Assembly: GCF_963678635.1 (NCBI RefSeq)
Contig: NC_087065.1
Location: 58,740,754-58,804,753, forward strand
Length of the DNA stretch: 64,000 bases
Reading direction: 5' to 3'
From: Symsagittifera roscoffensis
Lineage: Eukaryota; Xenacoelomorpha; Acoela; Convolutidae
Shown: in pieces, positions 8,731-19,990 of the stretch
Layout of the letters: each line of letters opens with the position of its first letter
How positions within the stretch are numbered: the first letter of the stretch is position 1
The notes under the pieces: generated by a model
The model's input: the letters and a program-made list of their open reading frames with translations, nothing else
Told to the model about the DNA's origin: nothing
The model's database searches: none
Translations under genes and position numbers: made by a program

Positions 8731-9087
8731 ATGCCTGCCCTTAACCGAAACGAGAAAGTAAAGTGTGGAAATATGTATACTCGTCAAAACACAGCTCGAC
8801 ACCGGAAAAATTGTTCTAAAGGAGTTATTTCTTGCCCTGATTGTAAGTATTTTATTTATAATCAACAAGAAATGAGCTATCATATGGCTAAGAAGCATGC
8901 TCAACCAAATTCGAAGCAGTCGACGGTTTGTCCTTCTTGTGAACAAGAGTTCCCAAGTTACTACTCTCTCCAACAACATCGGAGAAAGGAACATGGAGCA
9001 AAACAACGGAAACCCAGTGATACGGTGGCCGACTTGAACAAGATTGTGGAGGAAGAAGGGGAAGATGGTGAAAAACCAAAGGAGTAA
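8731..9087 (+). CDS. C2H2 zinc-finger module preceding polymerase
   Basis: 118 codons from ATG 8,731 to TAA 9,085-9,087. Finger 1 is damaged: compared with the minus-strand paralog at 2,740-2,991 it has lost the second Cys of the C-x2-C pair (KCGNMYTR). Finger 2 (CPDC, then HMAKKH) and finger 3 (CPSC, then HRRKEH) are complete. An acidic tail (EEEGEDGEKPKE) follows. The frame continues past the TAA into the polymerase without a shift, so this is either a separate small gene or the N-terminal domain of the polymerase cut off by one stop. Promoter, TATA box and leader intron lie directly upstream. Confidence 0.6.
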   Translation: MPALNRNEKVKCGNMYTRQNTARHRKNCSKGVISCPDCKYFIYNQQEMSYHMAKKHAQPNSKQSTVCPSCEQEFPSYYSLQQHRRKEHGAKQRKPSDTVADLNKIVEEEGEDGEKPKE

Positions 9088-11046
9088 CTTAGTGCTTGTC
9101 AACATTTTCTGGTGGATACGGAGATGGAAAATGGGAGACATAAGGTATTTAACTTCCAAATGTCCAACTTAGATACTAAAATCATTAACGAGAAACTTGA
9201 AGAAGTCATCAACAAGCTCGATTCTGCAGCCAAAATCAACATTGCTCTGGGTTTTATTCTTCGAAACATTGAGACTGGTGAATATCGTTATTTCTACGCT
9301 CATGAAAACAATACTCTGTTTGAAAAATCCCACTTACTTTGTACGAAAGCGGATTTGATAACAATCCAAGGAAAAGTAGAAAAATTTGATATTGTGGAGC
9401 AATGTACCCAAGAACGTCAAAACACAAACTGGAGATTCAAGTTAATTACTAACGTCACAATTTTCGCTGCTTTGCTGAAAAACATCCCCATGGGATGTCC
9501 GGACTCTGTCTTACCCGAACCTTTATTACGACATACGCAAGTGAATTGTCTTTTATCTAACAAAGACAAGGAACCTTACAAAGATCATTTGTGTCTTTTC
9601 CGCGCATTGGCCATGTACATGAACGGACAGAATGATCTCGACTCTCACACTTCTAGATACTTTACAGATTTCATATCAAAATCTGGTTGTGATCCTAAAA
9701 GTTTTCGCGGAGTTTCTGTAGAAGACTTACCTGTTGTCGAGGAAATTGTGCAAAGAAACATTTTTAGATACGATTTCGATATCCAAGATGGAGAAAATGT
9801 AGGAGAACTAGCTCGACGAAGTATCGGAAGATTCGATGAAACAGTTAAGCTACTGAGATTTAACAATCATATCATTCATACAATGATATTGATTCTTTCT
9901 TCAAGTGATTCCGGTGTCCTAGTTGTGACACTTTTTTTAATAAATCCGACAATTTTAACAAACATCTTGAGATGCAAGGACCGAGTGAAACATATTTACC
10001 CAAAGAATGTCTATGAGCTTCGCGAAACCTTGTTTGAAAAGCTAGAAGGATTCAATCTTCCAGTTTCTGAAGATAACAAACTTTTTAATAACCTAGCAAT
10101 TTTCGATTTTGAATCGATTTGTGTTCCTACAGAGGAACTAAAAGAGACGCAGACTACTACCTGGATTGGAAAACATGTCCCCATTTCAGTCTCTATATCA
10201 TCAATTCTGATTGATGAACCCATCTTTTTGTACAACAAGGATCCACAGAACTTGATTATTGATTTTGTAAGCAAACTCGAGCTGTTGGCTGAGAAAAGTA
10301 AGCTGGAGATGAGAACAAAATTTCAAGATATTGAAGTAGCTGTCAATGAAAGATTGAAGAAGATCTTTGATCAGCTAAACGAACGTGGTAAAAAATTTTC
10401 AAGTAACAAATTCGAGTACGAAGACGAATGCATTGAAGATTCGGAAGAAGCAGATATGTCAACACAATTTTTGCGAATTCAGAAAAATCAACTCATCGAT
10501 TTGAAACAACATCTGGAGAGATATATAAATACTTTACCAGTTTTTGGATTTAACAGTGGTAGATATGACTTAAATTTGATCAAGTCCTACTTAATCCCTT
10601 ATTTGATTCGCGATAAAGAGCAAGAAACATCCGTTATCAAAAAAGCAAATGATTTTATATCTTTCAAGTTTGGAGATGTACAATTGCTTGACATTATGAA
10701 GTTTCTGGGTGGAGCAACAACTCTGGACTCATTTCTCAAAGCCTATAAAGCTAGTGAAACAAAAGGATTCTTTCCTTATGAGTGGTTTGACAACCCTGAC
10801 AAACTTGATTTTCCAGGACTGCCCCCATATGAAGCATTTTTCAGTAAACTTAGAAACAACAATCCTCTAGACAAAGACTTTACTGATTATGAAAAACTGA
10901 GGAAGAGTGGATTTGATGAACAGCAAGCGCTGAAAAAGCTTCAAATCAAGACTGTACCCCCATCTGGTCTAGATAATTACAGTTACTTACAACAAACTTG
11001 GCAGAAAAACGGAATGACAGTGTTCAAAGACTTTTTGCAGTGGTAA
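9088..11046 (+). pseudogene. polB: Protein-primed family-B DNA polymerase, N-terminal and exonuclease part
   Basis: Open from the preceding TAA (9,085) to TAA 11,044-11,046; the first in-frame ATG is 9,124. An N-terminal region with the motif CLFRAL (about 9,592-9,610) precedes the 3'-5' exonuclease. Exo I is FDFES (about 10,102-10,116) and Exo II is NSGRYDL (about 10,550-10,570). The terminal TAA stands directly before NNKD, so it occupies the tyrosine position of the Exo III motif Y-x3-D. Between about 9,885 and 9,972 the frame is wrong: the neighbouring frame there encodes C-P-S-C (9,915-9,926) and a His at 9,963, a zinc finger whose last Cys (9,973) is back in the main frame, and that alternative frame itself has a TGA (9,906). 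Several lesions make this an inactive gene. The family is DNA_pol_B_2, as in Mavericks, adintoviruses and linear plasmids. Confidence 0.85.
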
Positions 11047-11764
11047 AACAACAAAGATATAGTTCCAACCCTGGAGGCAATGCAAAAAATGATTCAGTTT
11101 TATCATAACAAGGGGATAGATATGTTGAAACTTGCATGCACACTTCCAAATCTAGCAAACATATGTCTACACAAATCTACAAATTACAAGTTTTATCCAT
11201 TTTGCGAAAGTGATAAAGATTTGTGTGAAAAAAAAACGAGAAGACATGACCGGTGGGCCTTCGATTGTGTTCACTCGAAAAGCTGTAGTTGATGAAAAAT
11301 ACATCAGAAATTCATCAAATGTTTGTAAATCAATCGTTGGAATTGATGCAAGCCAGCTTTACCCCTATTCAATGTGTCAAGATATGCCAACAGGACTGTA
11401 TACGAGATGGGAGTTTGACACTGATATGCAAAAATTCAAGGCTAGACATAATCGAACTCGCAACTTTGAGAATATGGTCATGTCTTTCTATCAAGAATCA
11501 AGACCAGAATGTAAAATTGAGAGCTTTTTTTTATCTGGAAAACAGAAGAAAATTGACTGTTTTAATGTGGACGGTTATTGTGATCACTGTAAAACAGTAT
11601 TCGAAGCAATGGGATGTTACTACCACTTCTGTTCCTGTCAAGAAGCTCGTCCCTCCTTAACAGAACAGGATATCGAGCGAGGAAACAAGAAGAGAGAAAT
11701 GGATGATATGCGACGAGAATACATTCAAGAGAAAGGATACAAATTTGAAGAAATGTGGGTGTGA
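11047..11764 (+). pseudogene. polB: Family-B DNA polymerase, palm motif A part
   Basis: Continues the polymerase in frame from the stop at 11,044 to about 11,228. There a run of nine A (11,228-11,236) shifts the reading frame: the product continues one frame over (TGGPSIVFTRKAV) to TGA at 11,762-11,764. Motif A reads GIDASQLYPYS (about 11,340-11,372), the DxxxLYP signature with its first metal-binding Asp. A later stretch (VFEAMGCYYHFC, about 11,608-11,635) matches the Cys/His-containing insertion seen after motif A in many Maverick-type polymerases. The homopolymer shift could be real or a sequencing error; the other breaks argue for true decay. Confidence 0.85.
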
Positions 11765-13070
11765 GTGGTGGCAAAATATCAAAACCAATGACAAGATCAA
11801 AAATCATGTTCGAACCCACTTTCCCTACAAAAGACCCCTTTCTACAGACTCTCTTCCAGCAAAGATAAAAGATGGATCTCTTTTTGGTTACGTTCAGTGT
11901 GACTTAGTTGTTCCAGATGAACTGAAATCGAAATTTGCGAATTTTGCTCCATTTTTCAAAAAAACTGAGGTCGGAAGAGATGATATTGGAGATTACATGA
12001 AAAACTATGCGATCGAGAATGAAATGTTAAAACATCCTCAGAGAATGCAGATATCTAGTTTCAAGCTGGAAAATGGAACAGTTATAACTCCTTTCTTCAA
12101 CTTTTATATGGAACTTGGATTACAGTGCACCAAAATTTACCGATTTGTTCAATATTCTCTTCGGAAGTGTTTCAATAATTTCGTTCAATCGGTGGTTGAT
12201 GCAAGAAGAGAAGGAGATGAAAACCCTTTGTCAGGAGTTGTAGCAGAAAAAATGAAGCTCTTGGGCAATTCCTCCTATGGATATCAGATCATGGATAGAT
12301 CGAGACATACAATCACAAAATATCTCAATGATGAAAAAACTCATAAGGCAATCAATGAACCACTGTTTAAGAGACTTAACACAGTTGAGAAGGACTTATA
12401 TGAGGTGGAGTTATTGAAGTCAACCATTGAGCACAGAGAACCCATCATTGTTGGTTTTTTCATACTTCAGTATGCAAAACTGAGAATGTTGGAACTCTAC
12501 TATAACTTCTTTGACAAGTTCTGTGATGTGAATAAATTTGAAGAGTTGGAGATGGATACAGACTCACTTTACTTGGCACTTGCAGAAGAAAATTTGTACG
12601 ATTGCATCCAACCAGATAAGAGAGCTGCTTGGGAAAAAATGAGGGAGAGTGATTGCAGAAATTCCTTCAAGGCGGATGCAAAATCTAATTTCTTTCCTCG
12701 AACGTGTTGTAGTATCCATAAAAAACATGATAATCGGGAGCCGGGACTTTTCAAAGAAGAATTTAGGTGCACAGAAATGCTCTGTTTATGTAGTAAGACA
12801 TATTGCTGCTATGACAACAAGTCAGACAAATTCAAATTTAGCAGCAAAGGATTGAATAAGCGGGTTCTAGAAGACTCTGGAGATGGACCTTTAGCAAAGT
12901 ATAGGAGAGTACTCGATGAAGTTATCAACTTAACATCTACTAATAGAGGATTCAGAACTATAAATCATATGGTTGCTACATATGAACAGACAAAGAAAGG
13001 ACTAAGTTATTTTTATCCTAAAAGACAAGTGCAAGATGATGGAATTCATACAAAACCATTGGACTTATAA
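11765..13070 (+). pseudogene. polB: Family-B DNA polymerase, palm motifs B and C and thumb
   Basis: Another frame change near 11,750-11,765 restores polymerase similarity (CEWWQ onward), and the frame then runs 435 codons to TAA 13,068-13,070. Motif B is KMKLLGNSSYG (about 12,249-12,281), fitting Kx3NSxYG. Motif C is MDTDSLY (about 12,552-12,572), with the catalytic Asp pair. The C-terminal third is cysteine-rich (CLCSKTYCCYD, about 12,781-12,815). This is the best-preserved part of the gene. A polyadenylation signal AATAAA follows at 13,127-13,132. Summed with the upstream parts, the ancestral polymerase would be about 1,300 residues, within the range for Maverick-like enzymes. Confidence 0.88.
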
Positions 13071-13126
13071 GAACTCTTCTGATGTATTAAATTATATAAG
13101 ATGTCATATTATTATGGTTTCTTGAT

Positions 13127-13132
13127 AATAAA
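13127..13132 (+). terminator. Polyadenylation signal after polB
   Basis: AATAAA 57 bp beyond the polymerase stop codon, in an AT-rich 3' flank before the right TIR. Position and sequence fit a eukaryotic cleavage/polyadenylation signal. Confidence 0.5.
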
Positions 13133-13241
13133 ATGTAAATTATGGCAGTAAGTTTACTATACGATGCAGTGATTTATATACTTTCTTTGTAATTTAATTT
13201 TTTTCTCTCAAAAAATTCGATTTTTTTTTCGATGTCTCTGT

Positions 13242-13662
13242 AGGTTCAGAATAGATTCAGATAGGTAGAAAGTAAAAGTATCTAATAAATTTTTATTAGA
13301 TCAAATTGAACAAAATCTTATCGTGTTTTGAATTTTTTCGAAAAATTTTTTTGATAAAAATTCCAAGTTTTTGCACAAAAACTCTTACCATTGACTTACC
13401 ATGCACCAAAAAACTAAATACATAACCTTTATTCTACACGTAATTAACAATTAACTGTTCCCAATTAGATAACGCGCGCCAAAAACTTTGCGAAAAAATA
13501 AACAAAAACCAAAAAATTTTCGTTTTTCTTGCCATTATCTTACCATCACACAAACCATAAAACCTTACCATCGGTATTCCCTATCTTAATACATTGTAGA
13601 CTCTATACCCAATCTTAATACATAGCTTGAAGACCGGATGCTCTATTCCCTATCTTAATACA
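13242..13662 (-). repeat. Right terminal inverted repeat of PolB element
   Basis: Reverse complement of 34-451. The outer 330 bp match with few substitutions, and the inner 90 bp carry small gaps. The match ends at 13,662. The next bases (aagatcgg) do not mirror the G-run side of the left end, and no target-site duplication is apparent. Confidence 0.9.
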
Positions 13663-14007
13663 AAGATCGGCTATTCTTGTTGAAACGTTGAGTTCTTGGT
13701 AATCATATCCAAATATTATTGTTTTTGCGACTGTCAAAAATAAACCAATCTCAGTACAATTCAATTTATCGAAATAAAATTTGGAAAATTGAAGTTTTTG
13801 GTCAGCCATGTAATTTACAGACTTAACGAAAGCACCATGGAAGAAACATTATTGTAACCAAGGACCACAAAAATAGCTGCCCGAGTCAAAGTTTCAACTT
13901 TATGTTTCGACTGAATGGCCGATGGTCGAACTAAGAGTCGAACTGAATCAAAACATAAGGTCGAAGCTTCGCCCCGGATGGATAGCTCACTCATCTGTTA
14001 TTTTTAG

Positions 14008-14177
14008 AGGTGACAACCCTAGTCCGGGTCTTACATGGACATTCTGTGTGATGGGGCTGCTGTCCATAGCTGGGTGTGGCATCTATCTCTACTGTTTCTT
14101 TTTCCTCCAGACAACTCGCAGCTATGCCAGAAAACTAGTCGCATTCATCGCCCTCACAGAAGGACTCAGCATTATGG
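14008..14177 (+). CDS. GPCR exon: TM1 and TM2
   Basis: Acceptor tttttag ends at 14,007 and the donor gtttgt begins at 14,178. The 170-bp exon encodes GDNPSPGLTW, then a hydrophobic TM1 (FCVMGLLSIAGCGIYLYCFF), a basic loop (TTRSYARK) and the start of TM2 (VAFIALTEGLSIMG). Base composition is close to 50% GC, unlike the flanks. It ends in phase 1 and joins the exon at 21,965 to give G-N-V-S without loss of frame. The loop and TM2 pattern fits cAMP-receptor-like/GPR157-like GPCRs, but the assignment is tentative. Any upstream exon must lie left of 14,008, possibly beyond the window. Confidence 0.75.
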
Positions 14178-17100
14178 GTTTGTATCCAGATAATTAAAGC
14201 AGAAAACTTTTTGTCGAATAATTTGTCAATTTACATTACAGACAGTTATACGGACAATTAAGAATCTTGATCTCCAGGTACAAGAAGGTCCATATTACTT
14301 TTAACAAAACTTTTGAATTTTTATATACGAATTTGACAAAAATCTGAAAAAAAATATTGAGAAAAAGATTTTCTCTAGAGTTTTGTATCTATTTTCGGCA
14401 AGATACTTTCGTGCTGATTCTTTGTCTTATATTGTATCTTAATCCTATACTCATGATTTCTGTAGTTTCAAAAGATCTATACGCGGGTCGAGGTCCGCGA
14501 CTAATTTTTCGATTTTGTCGCTGAAAAGCCATAGTCTGGGCAGGATTTTAAGTCGTGAACAAACAGTCGCAGCATGCTAGCGCTGCGGTCGACAAACAAG
14601 TTGCTGCATAGTCAACAAAATAGCTGAGTCAAAACCTTATAACCAAAATCAATATAGAAAAACCAAATTTTGGTCGCGGTGGTGTGAAGTTATCCAATTT
14701 CAGTCGCGACAATCTGGAATTACCAAAATTTGGTCGGACCCGTCTGATCATAAGAACACAACTTCGACCCGGGTGAGAAACACAAGTTTGGGAAGAGATC
14801 AACTTTGTTCAAATCAATCATACAAGGGTCTGCTTGAAACGGTTTTGTTTTGGAATTTGAGCTTCGTGTTTTGTCAGCGAAAAGTTTTTATATATTAATA
14901 ATATGAAAACTAGAACCTGAAAAACAATGCAGTTCTTATCAAATTGCACCCATCGGGTTTTTAACAAAAATCGTGAGCTGTTACGCTAGTATGTTAAACT
15001 AACTCCTTTGCATCCAAGTTAGGCTATTTCAAGTATTGTGATGTACCCGGGCTGGGGCGTTTGACTCATAATTTGAATTTGATGAAAACTATCGAATAAA
15101 TGTAATAATTTCATCGCAAATTAGGACGGTCGAATAAAGGGTATAGTCGAACAAATGTCGAAATATGGGTTAAATCTGGCTTCGAACAGGGTCGAGAGAA
15201 TCGAACAAGGTCGAATCAAGAGTCGAAAAGGATTAAATCCCGGGTCGATTCATGGGTCGAACAAGTCCTACCCTGATTCGAACAGAGTCGAATCATGAAA
15301 AATTGCGAGGAAACAAAGAATTTCGGGTCAAGAAAGAAAGGTTTTAGGGAATAATATTTTAACGAAGTTTGGGATTGAAGCAGCAGAGAGACGAGGCCTC
15401 TAACGAATCAATAAAATGACGTTACTAGTATCTTGTAAACTACATACACCTGCCAACGCTATTTTATACTCCTACAAAACCGATACAAAATAAAGGGTAG
15501 AAGAATTTTCTTAACTTTTTTAAAAGGTGTAAAAAGTGAATCAAAAGTAATGAAAGAAAGGGCAAATATTTTATCATATCAGTTAAAAGCGACTAAGATT
15601 GCTTCCGATAGTGATTACGAGAAAAAAATATGTTCCTATAAACCAGCCTTAGTTTCAAAACTGTTAGGCACCAGATATTTTAAATAATTTAACAAATGCC
15701 GAACATACAAAAATAACTCGACAACATCGCTCTTCAATAGTCAAACAAAAAGTTTAGAGACGTATGGTTTAGTAGTCTTGATATGCAAAAAGCGTATAGT
15801 AAACTGTGCAAAAATACAATTAAAAATGGTAACTTTTGTTTCGCGGGTGGTGAAAAAACTGGTACATGCCGTTTTTTAAGTAGCAATTATGGATTAGGCG
15901 GTATGCCAAACAAATTCCTACGGGCGAGGGATTCTTTTGTTAAAGATGTCCCTTTTGTAATGATTTTGTAGATGTATTTTTTATTTTAATAGCATCAAAA
16001 ACATGTTTGGACAAACAAAAAGCTATTTCACTAAAATTACTAGAGTTTCTTATAAACAAGAAAATTGCGGTGAAAAAAGAACAAGCGCATTCTTAAAAAA
16101 AAAATATTGAATAATTGACGTTCAATTTTTCTGATTTTAGATGTGATTTTATTGCCCTAAAAACTGACTCACTAAAGAACCGACTCAACTCGAAAAGCTT
16201 ATTAGATGTTTTGTCTTGTTTTTTTTCAGTATATCAATTGAAAAAAATTTTATTGACTCTATGCTCACCGCTACTCTCTTTTCTATACAAGAAGTTTTTG
16301 TTTAATTAGTATGATACACATTCGAAAGAATTTGAAGAGCTAAACAACCAAAATGGGAATATCATAGAGAACATCATATTTGTAAAAGGAAGTTCCAGAT
16401 TAAAGACGGACGCATTGCATAACTGGTTAAGCGCAACACTTAGAAAGTGGGACGGGTAGTCTTGAATAACAATGGCATTCACCTGAACATTTTTGCATAA
16501 TCATGAACTGAAATATCTTACTAAATAACTAATATTTCTAGGTCTTATGATCAACGGAACCTTCTAAAATTAATTTGTATGGGTCAGTATTTAAAATAGT
16601 AACTGTTCATGAAGCCCTTTTATTTACATTAAAAGCAAATCATGGAAAAAAAATATGCATAGTAGAGTGACGGGATGGGTGAAAAGATTGTTATTTTTTA
16701 AAATTTAAAGTAGCTCTTATACAGGGGAGCGATATGAGATTCACCGATGTTCTTTCAAGACTACCTTCAAAAAAAGTTCTCTTCACCCCACAAAACGAAA
16801 ATGATTTCATAGTTTCAACTATCAGCAAGATTTCTAGAAATTTTTTTGCAAACAAACAGTGATAAAGAAAATATTCAAGGACTGTAGTAAAAATGAATTG
16901 TACATATTATATCGATCGAGCGCGCTAGTAGTATAAAAAATGTTACTCATTTTGAAAATATACACCCATCGCAGGTAAATGTGAAATGCTATAACACACC
17001 CAAAGGTCGTTCTTTGCGTTTCTCCTAAGCTACGTCACCGACACAGTTTGAATTTTTATTTCAAATCACTGTCACTCGGAAATTTGCACGAGCAATTGCA

Positions 17101-17765
17101 TCCGTTTGGATATTTCAAGGTTCAACTTGAATCATTTTTTTTCTATCAGACTAGTGTTTTATTTTCTTTCTTGTCCCTACTGTACCTTTTATTAACCGTG
17201 TACCTAGATATGAATTCATATAATTAAATTGAACTTTTTCTTTTCAATCGAGTTTCAATTTGAAAAATGCTATTATCAGCGCAGAAAATGGAATCGAAAT
17301 AAAAATTTTAGAAATATGAAGTTCACAAATCAATCAAAACTAATTTTGAAATACTGAAGCGATTCAAATTTAGTTTCCTCCCCAATTTCGTTTATCAGTC
17401 ATTGTTGGAATAAATAATAAAGTTAACCAGGGAAAACAAGATATTATGAGTCAAGAACTAAGTAGAAAAAGATAAAAACAACTGGACAATTTAAGGGCCC
17501 TACAATGAGATTAAAATTTATAAAAAATGAGTTCTCAACGAAAACAAGCTTGTGGTACCAGCAGCTCTTTGATCTTCCTTCATGGCCTATGGCCTTTTTT
17601 CGAGGCACCCGAGACATTTTGAAAGCGTTAGCTGAAATTGTTTATTGTCTTCATTTAAACATAGAAGGATACCACCAAAAAGGAAACGTCTCAAATGTAT
17701 AGCAGCGGAACGCGATACAAAAGAAACGGCTCAGCATGCATGATTAAAAGTTAGAAGTAATGCTG
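14178..17765. other. Receptor intron 1, proximal part, no gene seen
   Basis: AT-rich intronic DNA. It includes tcgaa-rich degenerate repeats and isolated short open frames that lack domain-like composition. I find no convincing gene or complete transposon here. Confidence 0.5.
15124..15300. repeat. Degenerate TCGAA-rich repeat
   Basis: TCGAA occurs ten times in about 175 bp, usually as ggtcgaacaa or agtcgaatca, with irregular spacing. Similar tcgaa/tcgac words occur at 13,890-13,975 and 14,480-14,800. It looks like a decayed satellite or the edge of an old repeat. No function can be assigned. Confidence 0.5.
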
Positions 17766-17769
17766 AGCT

Positions 17770-18260
17770 CATCTAGCACTCGGAAATGATCAAAACTCAA
17801 GGAAGCGAATGAAGCTATTGAATTGGATACTAGAAGCCCACTGGATAAACCATCCAGCGAAAAAAAACATACTACTATCTGTTGACCGTTTCTCCAAAAT
17901 TCCTTCGGCGAAAGTTTTGAACGACACATACACACAACCCGTTTCAAATTTCCTTTTGTTTTTGTTCATCCCTTTTTAAATTTTTGTTATGCTCACCTTC
18001 GCAGACTTCCGAAATCCAAATGAGTAGACCATATGTCGTGTTTTTTTTAAAAGGTTTAAAAAATTTCTGTGAGGAGAACAAATTTAATCTGATTTTGTGT
18101 ACAGTGGGTGGTCATAAATCAAATGGAGCTGTAGATCGGCTAACTTATTCAGTCAGATTGCTGGCGATATCGTTTACTAGGCAATTGATAAAGTCATCTG
18201 GAACTTGCGATGGATTAAACAAGCATCAATTGAATGTAAGCTTTTCGTTTTAATAAACAC
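17770..18260 (+). pseudogene. Decayed retroviral-type integrase fragment
   Basis: In shifting frames the segment reads VDRFSKIPSAKVLND (from 17,881; first catalytic Asp in context). It then continues with LKNFCEENKFNLILCTVG and HKSNGAVDRL (about 18,047-18,145), the place where integrases have the final catalytic Glu; here it is Asp. Stops and frameshifts interrupt it. This is the core of a Gypsy-class integrase, unrelated in sequence to the E1-E3 family. It is a relic in the receptor intron. Confidence 0.6.
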
Positions 18261-18269
18261 GGGAAACAT

Positions 18270-19660
18270 TTTAATAAAACGCTTTTTGGTAAAAGCTTGG
18301 TTCCAAACGTAATTAATTGAGACGAAGAAAAGTTTGTGTCCAATGCAAGAGCTCAAGACTGGACGGAGAAAGACCGCATAAAAACAGTACATCGTAGAAA
18401 ATGCCCAAGAACAAAAAGGTTAAGGTAGTGACCCGACGGACAATGCCGAATAGCAACAACCCCATTGTCGAACACTTTCACAAAATGAGGTAACTGATTT
18501 GCGCAAACGTTTAATCAAAACGTAGAACAAACGTTTTTCAGACCTTTCAAAGGCAAAAAATTATCTAACTCTGATCACACAAAAATACTAGATAATGAGC
18601 ACATAATCAAAAAAGTCAAATGCTCCGCCAAAATGCGATAGTAAAAATGGAATTTTGGTTAACATATCTGATTTAGCAGTCAAGTGGAAGAGAAACTCCT
18701 CTTTGAAAAAACAAGATTATGGACTCTTAGAATTCTTTACCAATAACAGAAAGCCGGAACCAGCCTCTTCGAAAAAGAAAATCATATCAATGGGAAATTT
18801 TTCAATTTCTGAAATTTATCTTCACTTGCTTTCGACACTTCATCATCTCTAGTTTTAGAACATTGGGATAATTAATTATGCAACTGTTAGGGAGATGACC
18901 GGTATCATAATTCCGGGAGTCGAATTTTTCCATCTGAAAGCTACTTGAAAACCTTCAGACAGTCATCACTAACCGAAGAATTGATGAAATTCACTCAGTG
19001 TACACCTACAAATTGTACAAGTGAAAACCCGACTTTAAAATAGAGCTCTCCAGAACCAAACGACCAGCACGCAACCCACCCCCACAGGGAGCTCCTCCAG
19101 AGCTCGCAGAAACGTGGGACCTCCAAAATTCTTTGGAGAAAGTTGCCTTGTCTATAAAGTCGCATCGACCAATCTGGTAGCAACCATCCTGGAAAAATCT
19201 TGAGCGACTGTTGATCAAAGTTATGGTGCGAACGAGACGCAAGAGAGAGCTCAGCTGGGAGGCTTTATTATCGCCTCCTCCTCAGACTGCTTGACCCCTT
19301 CCGGGGACATTTCCAAGCGTAGCCTCCTGGTCGTCGAAACAACGGAAAAACAACAAAGCAAACGGTAAGGCCGCATTGGATTCTAGATGATTAGTTTCTG
19401 GATCACTCACGGCCGAAATAGAAGCTTCAACCGATAGTCAAAGCAGAAAAGTTTTCTCTGTGAATGACACAGAAACAAGACCGGAGGCAATTACATTCCA
19501 CAATGAGTTCAAAATAACGTTAATTTTTCATTCAACTTCAACCATTAGTACAATACTAGATTTTGCAATTATTTTGATTTTTTTAATCAAATTTCAATCT
19601 GTTGGGTGTCTAGCCGATTATTTTAAATAAGGTATAGCAAATTTCAAGGTTGTTTGATTC
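18270..19660. other. Intron DNA between two integrase relics
   Basis: About 1.4 kb with no recognisable gene. A GC-richer patch at 19,050-19,380 stands out from its surroundings and may be part of the decayed retroelement. I cannot assign it. Confidence 0.4.
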
Positions 19661-19679
19661 TTGCATTCAATTGAAATCA

Positions 19680-19990
19680 GTTTGTAACTCAAGGAAGCGA
19701 ATGATAAAATTGATTTGGATTTTAAGGCCCGCTGAATAAATTGCGGGGCGGAACAAAATACACTTTTCTTGATTTTGACTGTTTCTCGAAGATTCCGTGG
19801 GCAACAATTTTGAATAACCATTCGACACATTCCGCTCAAAACTGTTATGCAATTCTTGTAGTTTTCATGGATTTCCGCAAACCCTCAGAGTGGACCATGA
19901 GTCGTGTTTTATTTGAAATGATTTGAAAAATTTCTGCGAGAAGAACAATAATAAACTTAGCGTACTATCCTGGAATTCCATTGCAAAACT
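19680..19990 (+). pseudogene. Second decayed integrase fragment
   Basis: DNA-level similarity to 17,790-18,090 is visible: actcaaggaagcgaatga is shared exactly, followed by matching blocks around the Asp motif (IDFDCFSKIPWAT, about 19,760-19,802) and around KNFC (written aaaaatttctgcgag). Both copies are strongly degraded and differ from each other, so they are old insertions or an old duplication of one Gypsy-class element. Confidence 0.55.

Larger units (their letters stand above)
34..13662 (+). mobile_element. PolB-encoding TIR element, Maverick-like, degenerate
   Basis: Defined by the 0.42-kb inverted repeats and containing a protein-primed-type DNA polymerase, zinc-finger modules and several unrecognised frames. 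It lies just upstream of a receptor exon that starts with a splice acceptor, so it probably sits within or next to that gene. No integrase, FtsK-like ATPase, adenovirus-type protease or capsid gene is visible. It is either a decayed Maverick/Polinton or a reduced relative. Two of its small genes remain open while the polymerase is broken. Confidence 0.75.

Noticed and set aside
13615-13809. Minus-strand 64-codon frame starting ATGGCTGACC outside the right TIR
   Set aside because: Its last third is TIR repeat sequence, and no homologous frame or splice signal supports it. Probably chance.
16405-16460. taactggttaagcgc resembling a tRNA A box
   Set aside because: No B box (ggttcgaatcc type) or foldable acceptor stem follows at the right distance, so no tRNA gene or clear SINE head is supported.
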